Shown here one piece after another: positions 33,045 to 40,928 of a stretch of DNA of 64,000 nucleotides. The position numbers and the translations under genes were made by a program. Source of the DNA: SIG603 sp963589785 (GTDB lineage Bacteria > Bacillota > Clostridia > Oscillospirales > Acutalibacteraceae); NCBI GenBank assembly GCA_963589785.1, contig CAVAMJ010000003.1, forward strand, positions 1 through 64,000, written 5' to 3'. Below the pieces are notes generated by a model, which did no database searches, was not told the DNA's origin, and saw only the letters and a list, made by a program, of their open reading frames with translations. Position 1 is the first letter of the stretch; every line of letters starts with the position of its first letter.

Positions 33045-34814
33045 ATGGATATATTCGGAGTTTTGACAATGCTTGGCGGACTTGCCCTTTTCCTTTACGG
33101 AATGAACACACTGGGCGACGGTCTTGTCATGCTCTCGGGCGGTAAGCTTGAGAAAATTCTCGAAAAACTTACGGAAAAGCGTATAATGGGCGTTTTGCTC
33201 GGTGTGTTCGTCACGGCGGTAATTCAGTCATCATCAGCAACAACTGTTATGGTTGTCGGCTTTGTTAACTCAGGCATCATGAGATTAACTCAGGCTGTCG
33301 GTGTTATCATGGGTGCCAACATCGGTACTACGGTCACATCTTGGATTTTGTCCCTCAGCGGACTTAGCGGAGACAATATCTTCATCAATATGCTCAAGCC
33401 GAGCTCATTCTCACCTGTTCTTGCTCTCATCGGCGTCATTTTCACCATGACAAGCAAGGACGGAAGCAAGAAGAAAATTGTTGGTAACATTCTTTTGGGC
33501 TTTGCGGTTCTCATGTTCGGAATGGAGACCATGAGCGACAGCGTTTCGCCGCTTAAGGATGATCCTCGTTTCACAAGTTTGCTTCTTAAGTTCTCCAATC
33601 CGATTCTCGGTATGATTGCGGGTGCTATATTGACGGCTGTCATTCAGTCTTCGTCAGCTTCTGTCGGTATTCTTCAGGCGCTTTGCGTCACAGGTGTTGT
33701 CAAGTATTCGACTGCACTTCCGATTATCATGGGTCAGAACATCGGTACATGTATCACAGCGATGCTTTCCGCTATCGGAGCAAATAAGAACGCTAAGAGA
33801 GCGGCATTTATCCACCTTTACTTCAACCTTATCGGAACTATCGTGTTCATGGCTGTATTCTATGCATTAAACAGCTTCATGGACTTTGCGTTCATGAACG
33901 AGACAGTTGGTGCCGCAGGCATTGCGGTTATTCACAGTATATTTAATATCGCTTGTGCGGTTTGCTGGTTCCCGTTCTCCAATCTTCTCGTTAAGCTTGC
34001 CACTCTCACTGTCAGAGATAAGGATGACGATGAGAAAAGCGACGGCACACCGAAGAGCCTTGCAGCACTTGACGAGCGTTTCCTCGAGACTCCCGCTGTT
34101 GCTATGCAGCTTTGCAAGAATGCGGTAACAGATATGTCCAAGTTCTCACAGGAAGCAATCGTGCTTGCTATGGAGGCGATGAAGGATTACTCCAAAGAGA
34201 AGGCTGAAAAGGTCATAAGACTCGAACAACTTGTTGACAGCTACGAGGATAAGCTAAGCTCCTATCTTGTTAAGCTTTCAGGTCGTGAGCTCAACACTCA
34301 GGACAGCCACCTTCTTTCCATTCTTCTTCACTCGATAAGCGATTTCGAGAGAATTTCCGACCATGCGATAAATCTCACATATTCTGCAGAGAGTATGGCA
34401 GAGAACAATTTGAAGCTTACAAACAAGGGTATGGAAGAACTCAGAATTCTCAGCAAGGCAGTTTACGATATTGTGTCCATGACTACGGACGCATTCGATA
34501 CGCTTAACTCCAATGAGGCAGGCGACATCGAGCCGTTCGAGGAGGTTATCGATGACCTCGTGCTTGAAATCAAGCAGAGACATGTCGCAAGACTTAGAAA
34601 CGGAAAGTGCTCCACCGAGGCGGGGCTTGTCCTCGAGGATATCCTCACGAACTACGAGAGAGTTTCCGACCACTGCAAGAATATTGCTGTCGCACTCATT
34701 GAAATTCCTGCCGATAACATGGATATGCACCAGTTTGACGCAACAATCAAGAACAGCGACCCAAGCTTCAAGGAGAGCTACAGAAAGCTGAAGAATGCCT
34801 ATGTTCTGCCATAA
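33045..34814 (+). CDS. Na/Pi cotransporter family protein with PhoU-like domain (NptA/YjbB-like)
   Basis: The 589-residue protein has two inverted transport repeats with the signature QSSSATT (VTAVIQSSSATTVM near residue 60 and LTAVIQSSSASVGI near 200), about eight membrane segments in residues 1-315, and a C-terminal PhoU-like helical domain (DFERISDHAINL, YERVSDHCKNI). Such proteins move phosphate with sodium, and bacterial members may act in export. It is followed after 17 bases by the PhoB-like regulator. Confidence 0.93.
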   Translation: MDIFGVLTMLGGLALFLYGMNTLGDGLVMLSGGKLEKILEKLTEKRIMGVLLGVFVTAVIQSSSATTVMVVGFVNSGIMRLTQAVGVIMGANIGTTVTSWILSLSGLSGDNIFINMLKPSSFSPVLALIGVIFTMTSKDGSKKKIVGNILLGFAVLMFGMETMSDSVSPLKDDPRFTSLLLKFSNPILGMIAGAILTAVIQSSSASVGILQALCVTGVVKYSTALPIIMGQNIGTCITAMLSAIGANKNAKRAAFIHLYFNLIGTIVFMAVFYALNSFMDFAFMNETVGAAGIAVIHSIFNIACAVCWFPFSNLLVKLATLTVRDKDDDEKSDGTPKSLAALDERFLETPAVAMQLCKNAVTDMSKFSQEAIVLAMEAMKDYSKEKAEKVIRLEQLVDSYEDKLSSYLVKLSGRELNTQDSHLLSILLHSISDFERISDHAINLTYSAESMAENNLKLTNKGMEELRILSKAVYDIVSMTTDAFDTLNSNEAGDIEPFEEVIDDLVLEIKQRHVARLRNGKCSTEAGLVLEDILTNYERVSDHCKNIAVALIEIPADNMDMHQFDATIKNSDPSFKESYRKLKNAYVLP

Positions 34815-34831
34815 CGAAAAGAGGAATTATC

Positions 34832-35509
34832 ATGGCATTAATATATATAGTTGAGGATGACACAAGTATAAGAGAAATCGAAGAGATTGCGCTAAAAAAC
34901 AGCAATTATACGGTTCAGTCATTCGACAGAGCAAGTACCTTTTACAAGAGACTTGAGGAGATTGTTCCCGACCTTGTTCTGCTTGACATCATGCTTCCCG
35001 ATGAGGACGGGTATGAGATAATCAAGAAGATGAGAGAGGACTTCAAGACAAAGAACATTCCCGTCATAATGGTCACGGCAAAGTCGACCGAGATGGATAT
35101 GGTAAAGGGTCTTGACGAGGGTGCCGATGACTATATAAGAAAGCCGTTCTCCGTTCTCGAATTGCTCTCACGAGTCCGTTCGATAATGAGAAGAAGTGCG
35201 AGAACCGAGACAAAGCAGCTTCGTGTGGGCGGAATTATTCTTGACCACGACCGCCGTTGTGTAAGAGTGGACGACAAGAACATCGTTCTCACACTCAAGG
35301 AATATGAGCTTTTACGCTACCTCATGCAGAACGAAAATATAGTTCTTTCGAGAGATTCCATCATGCATGCAGTGTGGGGAATTGACTTTGAGGGAGAGTC
35401 CCGCTCAGTTGATATGCATATCAAAACCATTCGCCAGAAGCTTGGCGACATGGGCTCGTGCATCAAGACTGTTCGAGGCATAGGCTATTCGATAAGCGCA
35501 GAGGCTTAA
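34832..35509 (+). CDS. OmpR/PhoB family response regulator
   Basis: The 225-residue protein has a receiver domain (YIVEDD, phospho-acceptor D52 in LLDIMLP, K in IRKPFSVLE) and a winged-helix OmpR/PhoB output (LTLKEYELLRYLMQN, VDMHIKTIRQKLG). It sits 17 bases behind the cotransporter gene and near pst, so it is probably the phosphate regulator that reads the TTTACA repeats. No PhoR kinase gene lies in the window, which is unusual for a phoP/phoB locus. Confidence 0.92.
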   Translation: MALIYIVEDDTSIREIEEIALKNSNYTVQSFDRASTFYKRLEEIVPDLVLLDIMLPDEDGYEIIKKMREDFKTKNIPVIMVTAKSTEMDMVKGLDEGADDYIRKPFSVLELLSRVRSIMRRSARTETKQLRVGGIILDHDRRCVRVDDKNIVLTLKEYELLRYLMQNENIVLSRDSIMHAVWGIDFEGESRSVDMHIKTIRQKLGDMGSCIKTVRGIGYSISAEA

Positions 35510-35533
35510 TTGAATAAATGAAATAAATTGATA

Positions 35534-35584
35534 AAATGATACCGCAACTTGCTAAAAGGCAAGGCTTTGTGGTATCATTTTTGC
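35534..35584 (+). terminator. Terminator after the PhoB-like gene
   Basis: AAATGATACCGCAA pairs with TTGTGGTATCATTT (one G-T pair), followed by TTGC. An inner TTGC/GCAA hairpin caps it. Confidence 0.82.
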
Positions 35585-35603
35585 TTGCAAGGAGCTGATT
35601 TGA

Positions 35604-35861
35604 TTGAGCAGAAATTATTCTTATTTTTCACATAAAGCCTGTGAATATTTCCCGTGCCATAAGGGAGCTGACGAATATAATTTCAATTGTCTTTTCTGTT
35701 ACTGTCCGTTATATATGCTCGGAAGAGAATGTGGCGGAAATTTTGTCTATCTCGATAACGGAATAAAGGACTGCAGTAATTGTCTTTATCCGCATAAAAG
35801 AGAAAATTATGACGAAATTAATTCAAGATACAGAGAAATTCTCGAGAAAATCAAGGACTGA
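35604..35861 (+). CDS. Cysteine-rich small domain protein (putative metal binding)
   Basis: The 85-residue protein has eight cysteines arranged as HKACEYFPCHKG, CLFCYCPLY and DCSNCLYPH. This is the 'cysteine-rich small domain' found alone or next to cobalamin and other cofactor genes in Clostridia and archaea. It probably binds zinc or another metal; the cellular role is not known to me. The TTG start has AAGGAG 9 bases upstream. The asparaginase gene follows. Confidence 0.82.
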   Translation: MSRNYSYFSHKACEYFPCHKGADEYNFNCLFCYCPLYMLGRECGGNFVYLDNGIKDCSNCLYPHKRENYDEINSRYREILEKIKD

Positions 35862-35892
35862 AATGCATGCATTTGCCGAAAGGAACTTTAAG

Positions 35893-36906
35893 ATGAATAA
35901 AAAAATATGCTTTATATATACCGGCGGAACAATCGGTATGATTGAGAGCGAATCGGGTTACAAGCCGAAAAAGGGATACCTTCATGACGAGATGCAAAGA
36001 ATTCCCGACCTCTCCCGTCAGGGTATGCCAAGTTGGGATTTGATAGAATTCGATCCGCTTCTCGACTCTTCAAATGTCAGCGCTAAGGAATGGAACAGAA
36101 TAGGCAAGATAATCGCAGAAAATTATGATAATTACGACGGCTTTGTCATTCTTCACGGAACCGATACTATGGCTTATACGGCGTCTGCACTTTCCTTCAT
36201 GCTCGAGGGACTTTCTAAGCCGATTGTTTTGACAGGCTCGCAAATTCCGATCGGAGGAATAAGAAGTGACGCTCACGATAATATCATTTCTGCCGCTATA
36301 ATTGCCGCTCAGGGAGTTTGCACGGAGGTATGCCTTTGCTTTGGCGGAGTTCTGCTCAGAGGAAACCGCAGTACCAAAATATCTGCCGATGAGATGATAG
36401 CTTTCGATTCGCCGAATTATCCTCATCTTGCAACTCTTGGTATCGATATAAGATACAATGATATAGCGATAAAAGCACCGGAAGAGAATTTCAGCTTCAC
36501 GCCGCTTGCAGAGCACATTCCGATAGCAGTGCTAAAGGTTTTCCCGGGAATACAGTTCAGTCTTTTCGAGGGTATAATGACAGAGTCGCTCAAGGGTCTT
36601 GTGCTTGAGGCATTTGGCGCAGGAAATGTTCCGCAGTACGATGAAGCGCTCATTCCTGTCCTAAAGAAAGCCGCAGACAACGGCACTGTTATAGCTGTTT
36701 GCACTCAGTGCCTAAGGGGAAGAGCCGTGCTCGGAACTTACGAGGTAAGCTCCGGACTCAAGGCGGCGGGAGCGGTGAACGGCTCCGACCTTTCCGCTGA
36801 GGCTGCCGTCACAAAACTCTATTATCTCTTTAGCAAGACGGACGATAAGGACGAAATCAAGCGGCTTATGGGAACAGATTTGAGGGGAGAAATGACAGTA
36901 AACTAA
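35893..36906 (+). CDS. ansA: Type I asparaginase
   Basis: The 337-residue cytosolic enzyme hydrolyses asparagine to aspartate and ammonia. The catalytic threonines are in YTGGTIGM (near residue 13) and HGTDTMAYTAS (near 88), and LTGSQIPIGGIRSDA matches type I enzymes. I chose ATG 35893 (MNKKICFIY) because AAAGGA lies 8 bases upstream; the open frame extends 28 codons further but overlaps the preceding gene. Confidence 0.93.
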   Translation: MNKKICFIYTGGTIGMIESESGYKPKKGYLHDEMQRIPDLSRQGMPSWDLIEFDPLLDSSNVSAKEWNRIGKIIAENYDNYDGFVILHGTDTMAYTASALSFMLEGLSKPIVLTGSQIPIGGIRSDAHDNIISAAIIAAQGVCTEVCLCFGGVLLRGNRSTKISADEMIAFDSPNYPHLATLGIDIRYNDIAIKAPEENFSFTPLAEHIPIAVLKVFPGIQFSLFEGIMTESLKGLVLEAFGAGNVPQYDEALIPVLKKAADNGTVIAVCTQCLRGRAVLGTYEVSSGLKAAGAVNGSDLSAEAAVTKLYYLFSKTDDKDEIKRLMGTDLRGEMTVN

Positions 36907-37025
36907 AAAATATGCACAATATTTTTTACCGTTTAAGAAAATAAACTCATCGAATATTCTGAAAAAAACGATAAAATTCACGGTTTTTGATGAAGAACGA
37001 GAAATTTCTTGGGAAAGTGCACAAC

Positions 37026-37054
37026 TTGACACCCGTGGACAAAAGTCTTATAAT
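37026..37054 (+). promoter_or_regulatory. rny: SigA-type promoter of rny
   Basis: TTGACA (37026-37031) and TATAAT (37049-37054) with a 17-base spacer, 118 bases before the rny start. The rest of the 36907-37172 gap is AT-rich, and I see no gene in it. Confidence 0.85.
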
Positions 37055-37172
37055 AATTCATACAGTTTTCATTATATTGAACTGTACTATTCAGGGATTA
37101 ACGCACCCGAATTTTTCTGATTGATTCAATTTGTTTGAATATTAAATTTATTAGAAAAGGAGGTGCCAGAAA

Positions 37173-38726
37173 ATGCCAATTTATCTTTCTTTTATTCTGA
37201 TAGTTGTTGCTGCAGTCGCAGCAGTATTTATATCTTATAACCTCGGAATCAAACACCGCAAGCAGATTGCAGAGGCTGCAATAGGTTCGGCGGAGAAGGA
37301 AGCCGAGAGAATAGTTAACGATGCTGTTAAGGACGCAGAAGCAAAGCGCAAGGAATCTGTCCTTGAGGGCAAGGAGGAAGTTCAGAAATTCCGCAATGAA
37401 ACGGAAAAAGAGTTGAACGACCGCCGCAGAGAGGTTCAGCGTCAGGAAAGAAGAGCAGTCCAGAAGGAAGAGAATCTCGACCGCAAGCTCGAGAACCTCG
37501 AGAAGAAGGAAGGACAGCTCGACAACAAGCTTAAGAAAGCAGACGAGACACTCAAGGAAGCAGAAACGATAAAGAAGAGTCAGCTTGAAATGCTCGAGAA
37601 GATCTCAGGTCTTACAGTAGAGCAGGCAAAGGCTCATATCCTCGATACACTCGACGGAGAGCTCAGCCACGAGAAAGCACTCAAAATCATGGATTATGAG
37701 CAGCAGCTCAAGGATGACTCAGACAAAATGGCACGAGAGGTTATCTCTCTGGCAATTCAAAGATGTGCGGCAGACCATGTTTCGGAAGCCGTCATCAGCG
37801 TAGTTCCTCTACCTAACGATGAAATGAAGGGCCGCATAATTGGCCGTGAAGGACGCAACATAAGAGCAATCGAGAATCTTACCGGAGTAGATCTTATTAT
37901 AGACGATACTCCTGAGGCTATCACAATTTCCAGCTTTGAGCCTGTAAGAAGAGAGATTGCAAGAGTTGCACTCGAAAAGCTTATTCAGGACGGCAGAATT
38001 CATCCGACAAGAATTGAGGAAACAGTAGAAAAGGCTCGCCGTGAGGTTGAAGCCACAATCAAAGCCGAGGGCGAAAGAGCGGTCATTGCCGCAGGCGTCA
38101 ACGGCATCAATCATGAGCTCGTTCGACTTCTGGGACGTTTGCGTTATCGTACCAGCTATGGTCAGAATGTACTCAATCACTCGCTTGAGGTCGCATACCT
38201 TTCAGGTATGATGGCATCGGAGCTCGGACTTGATCCGACTATCGCAAGAAGAGCGGGACTTCTCCATGATATCGGTAAGGCACTTGACCATGAGATTGAG
38301 GGCTCACACGTTGATATCGGTGTTGAGGTCGCAAGAAAGTACAAGGAAAGCGAAGCTGTTATTCACGCTATTGCCGCTCACCACGGCGACGTTGAGGCAA
38401 AGACAGTTATCGCATGCTTGATTCAGGCTGCCGACGCAATCAGCGCCGCAAGACCGGGAGCAAGAAAAGAGAATCTCGAGAACTACATTAAGCGTCTTGA
38501 GAAGCTCGAAGAGATTACTCAGAGCTTTGACGGCGTAGAGAGATGCTACGCTATCCAGGCCGGTCGTGAGATCAGAGTTTTGGTTAAGCCTGATGTTATC
38601 AATGACGAAAAGATGACTCTTCTCGCCCGTGATATCTGTAAGAAGATTGAACAGGAAATGAGTTATCCAGGACAGATCAAGGTTAACATGATTCGTGAAT
38701 CGAGAGCTGTCGACTACGCAAAGTAA
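37173..38726 (+). CDS. rny: Ribonuclease Y
   Basis: The 517-residue enzyme has an N-terminal membrane anchor (about 3-22), a long Glu/Lys/Arg-rich coiled coil (about 30-180), a KH RNA-binding domain (GRIIGREGRNIRAIE, about 220) and an HD domain (HSLEVAYLSG, LLHDIGKALDHE with H365/D366). It starts mRNA decay at the membrane. It has full family length, starts after AAAGGAGGTG and is driven by the promoter at 37026. Confidence 0.97.
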   Translation: MPIYLSFILIVVAAVAAVFISYNLGIKHRKQIAEAAIGSAEKEAERIVNDAVKDAEAKRKESVLEGKEEVQKFRNETEKELNDRRREVQRQERRAVQKEENLDRKLENLEKKEGQLDNKLKKADETLKEAETIKKSQLEMLEKISGLTVEQAKAHILDTLDGELSHEKALKIMDYEQQLKDDSDKMAREVISLAIQRCAADHVSEAVISVVPLPNDEMKGRIIGREGRNIRAIENLTGVDLIIDDTPEAITISSFEPVRREIARVALEKLIQDGRIHPTRIEETVEKARREVEATIKAEGERAVIAAGVNGINHELVRLLGRLRYRTSYGQNVLNHSLEVAYLSGMMASELGLDPTIARRAGLLHDIGKALDHEIEGSHVDIGVEVARKYKESEAVIHAIAAHHGDVEAKTVIACLIQAADAISAARPGARKENLENYIKRLEKLEEITQSFDGVERCYAIQAGREIRVLVKPDVINDEKMTLLARDICKKIEQEMSYPGQIKVNMIRESRAVDYAK

Positions 38727-38732
38727 AAAAAC

Positions 38733-38766
38733 ACGAGCCTTTTCTATTCGGAAAGGCTCTTTTTTA
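38733..38766 (+). terminator. Terminator of rny
   Basis: GAGCCTTTTC pairs with GAAAGGCTC, followed by TTTTTT. Confidence 0.88.
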
Positions 38767-38785
38767 TTGCTTTAAGCGAACTTTG

Positions 38786-38814
38786 TTGACTTTTATGCCA
38801 ATATAAAATATACT
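38786..38814 (+). promoter_or_regulatory. Promoter of the cobalamin riboswitch transcript
   Basis: TTGACT (38786-38791) and TATACT (38809-38814) with a 17-base spacer. Transcription would begin around 38820, just at the first conserved riboswitch bases. Confidence 0.75.
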
Positions 38815-38817
38815 TAA

Positions 38818-38965
38818 ACGGCTTTCGGCGTCCGCAAAGGTTCGCAAGGTTCGGTAGAGAATATCGGTGAAAATCCGTGGACAACTCACCGTGACCGCAA
38901 GGCGATACTTAGTCGTAAGACTTGCCGAGAGCACATTACAATTTTATGCCGCGAGAGTTCGGCGG
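38818..38965 (+). ncRNA. Cobalamin riboswitch (variant)
   Basis: The conserved cobalamin core is recognisable: GGTTCGGTAGAGAATA, then CGGTGAAAATCCGTGGAC, a CACCGTGACCGCAAGG block and GTCGTAAGACTTGCCGAG. A small GCCG/CGGC hairpin (about 38948-38964) lies directly before the AAAGG ribosome binding site, so control may be translational. It is followed by a DUF4430 protein and an ECF S component, both consistent with B12 uptake. The variant core means boundaries are approximate. Confidence 0.8.
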
Positions 38966-38978
38966 AAAGGAATTTAAT

Positions 38979-39386
38979 ATGACTGAAAAGAAGTCAAACA
39001 AAAAAGTGATAGCCATCGTAGCTGTCATACTCGTAGTTCTCATTGCAGTATTCGGGGTAATCTATGTAAATTCAAGACCTGAGGTAAACGAGGGCACAAA
39101 GAGCGTTACTGTCGAGGTCATCCACAAGGATAAGTCCACAAATGAATTCGTTTGCCAGACAAGCGCAGAGAACCTTGAGACAGTTCTTCTCGATGCTAGG
39201 ATTGTTGAGGACAACCAGACAGACTGGGGTCTTTACATCGTAACAGCTGACGGCGAGACAGTAAACGAGGACAACCAGGAGTGGTGGTGTATCACTAAGG
39301 ATGGTGAGACCCTCACAACTGGCGCAACAGACACAATGGTTGCTGACGGAGATCACTACGAGCTCACATTCACAGAGGGCTACTGA
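38979..39386 (+). CDS. Membrane-anchored DUF4430 (transcobalamin-like) protein
   Basis: The 135-residue protein has a short basic start, one membrane segment (about 9-28) and an external DUF4430 domain: NLETVLLDARIV, TDWGLYIVTADGETVN, QEWWCITKDGE and DGDHYELTFTEGY. DUF4430 resembles the C-terminal domain of eukaryotic transcobalamin and intrinsic factor, which covers bound B12. Under a cobalamin riboswitch and next to an ECF S component, it is probably a surface B12-capture protein. ATG 38979 follows AAAGGAATTTAAT; an open frame starting further upstream runs through the riboswitch. Confidence 0.82.
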   Translation: MTEKKSNKKVIAIVAVILVVLIAVFGVIYVNSRPEVNEGTKSVTVEVIHKDKSTNEFVCQTSAENLETVLLDARIVEDNQTDWGLYIVTADGETVNEDNQEWWCITKDGETLTTGATDTMVADGDHYELTFTEGY

Positions 39387-39391
39387 TAAAA

Positions 39392-39913
39392 ATGAAAAGC
39401 CCGAAAAGTCGAACTTCGGTTATAAGAGACATATGCCTTATGGCAATGCTCGGTGTACTTATGTATGTCTCACAGTTAGCTTTGGCATTCTTGCCAAACA
39501 TCGAGCTTGTGTCGCTTTTAACCATACTTTTCACTATTAGCTTCAGAGAGAGAATTATCGGAATTTTAGCCGTTTTTGTGTTTATCGAGGCTATGACCTA
39601 TGGATTTAACACATGGGTTATCATGTATATCTACATCTGGCCGATTCTTGCGTTAATCGCATGGATTTTCAGATGGGTGGACAACGCCTTTGTTTGGGCG
39701 TGCATCTCGGGTATCTACGGTCTTTGTTTCGGATTTCTCTGCTCGATAGTTTATCTTTTTATCGGCGGAATCGGAGGCTTCTGGGCGTATTTCACTAGCG
39801 GCTTGATGTTCGATTTTATTCACTGCGGAGGAAATTTCCTTGTCGCACTCATTTTATATCGACCGCTGAAAGTCGCTCTCGATAAGATTATCAAAACTCT
39901 GAGACTAAAATAA
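39392..39913 (+). CDS. ECF transporter S component, probably for cobalamin
   Basis: The 173-residue membrane protein has about six segments, with IRDICLMAMLGVLMYVSQLA at the start and RERIIGILAVFVFIEAMTYG. It follows the DUF4430 gene by 5 bases and shares its cobalamin riboswitch. That makes B12 or a corrinoid the likely substrate, as for CbrT-type S components. It needs a shared EcfA-A'-T module encoded elsewhere. Confidence 0.78.
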   Translation: MKSPKSRTSVIRDICLMAMLGVLMYVSQLALAFLPNIELVSLLTILFTISFRERIIGILAVFVFIEAMTYGFNTWVIMYIYIWPILALIAWIFRWVDNAFVWACISGIYGLCFGFLCSIVYLFIGGIGGFWAYFTSGLMFDFIHCGGNFLVALILYRPLKVALDKIIKTLRLK

Positions 39914-39961
39914 CAGCAGACTTTTCAACAAGTCTGTCGCTAATGTTCAAAACTAAATGCG

Positions 39962-39998
39962 AAAACCGCTGTACTCTTTGTGGGTACAGCGGTTTTTA
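39962..39998. terminator. Bidirectional terminator after the ECF gene
   Basis: AAAACCGCTGTAC pairs with GTACAGCGGTTTT. Another short hairpin AGACTT/AAGTCT (about 39918-39935) precedes it. Confidence 0.88.
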
Positions 39999-40012
39999 TT
40001 TCAATTTAATTA

Positions 40013-40786
40013 TTATTTATCGTACATGATCACAGGGAGAGTAGGATCTCTTGAAATTATATTTTCGTCGGCAAATTCCGTCACGGGAGTAAATTTGCCG
40101 TCTCTCAGGGTGACGGGTGTTCCCTCGTGATTGAGCATGGATTTAACAAAATCCTCTATGCTCTCAAGCTTGTGGTCAAAGGCTACTCCGCCCTTGTTTT
40201 CATCACTCAAGTAGTGAATATCACTGCCGCCGCTTAAAACCGTCATTCCCTCTCTTTCTGCATATGCTCTTGCGAGAGCGTTTTCATACGGCTTGTTGTT
40301 AGCATTGTATACTTCAATACCGTCACAGGCGCATGGAGTCAGTCTTACTGCGGTGAGATAGTCTCTTTCTCTGTACGGGTGAGCCTGAAGCATAAGTCCG
40401 CCGTAGGCTTTCACGATTTTGTAAACTTCGCTTCTCTCCTTTGTCATGATGTCGGGGTTATCGAGAAGCCACTTCTTGTCCACTCCGTAAATGAGATATT
40501 CGTCTCCCTTAAAATTATATTCAATTCCAAAGAAAACAGATAGATTTTTCCCCTCTGCGGCTTTTTTTGCGGCTAAATATCCCGCTTGATACCGTTCTAC
40601 TCTTTCTTCCCACGTTAGAAAGCTTGGCACACAGGAGTTGCCGTTGAAGAAATGGTCGGTGACGATGATTCCCGAGTAGCCGAGGTTTGACATATAATCG
40701 ATATAATCCGCACCGTGAGCCACGCCGCAAGCGCTTGCCTCACAGGTGTGAAGATGAGTTTCATATATATATTTCTTGTTTTCCAT
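40013..40786 (-). CDS. PHP domain metal-dependent phosphoesterase
   Basis: The 257-residue protein has the PHP metal motifs: ETHLHT (residues ~9-14), VTDHF, an E in FFGIEYNF, QAHPYR and GGSDIH. It is a stand-alone PHP protein, not fused to DNA polymerase. Members dephosphorylate histidinol phosphate, nucleotides or other small phosphates; the substrate is unknown here. It is divergent from the flavoprotein gene. Confidence 0.88.
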   Translation of the reverse strand: MENKKYIYETHLHTCEASACGVAHGADYIDYMSNLGYSGIIVTDHFFNGNSCVPSFLTWEERVERYQAGYLAAKKAAEGKNLSVFFGIEYNFKGDEYLIYGVDKKWLLDNPDIMTKERSEVYKIVKAYGGLMLQAHPYRERDYLTAVRLTPCACDGIEVYNANNKPYENALARAYAEREGMTVLSGGSDIHYLSDENKGGVAFDHKLESIEDFVKSMLNHEGTPVTLRDGKFTPVTEFADENIISRDPTLPVIMYDK

Positions 40787-40928
40787 GATATTGCCTTTCT
40801 ACGCTTTAGAACACCTTTTCTAATTATTAGTTATAATCTAATAGGAAAAAGATTTCAAGTTCTTGATATGATTATTTTAGGGTGGTACAATGACGATATA
40901 TTTTTTATTACGCTGAGAGGAAAATCTT

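Noticed and set aside
35809..35892. N-terminal extension of the asparaginase
   Set aside because: It overlaps the preceding cysteine-rich gene, has no conserved residues, and a good ribosome binding site lies before ATG 35893.
40879..40889. AGGGTGGTACA, similar to the T-box motif, before the flavoprotein gene
   Set aside because: The following CGCG part is missing, there is no terminator/antiterminator, and the flavoprotein gene follows directly. It is probably chance.
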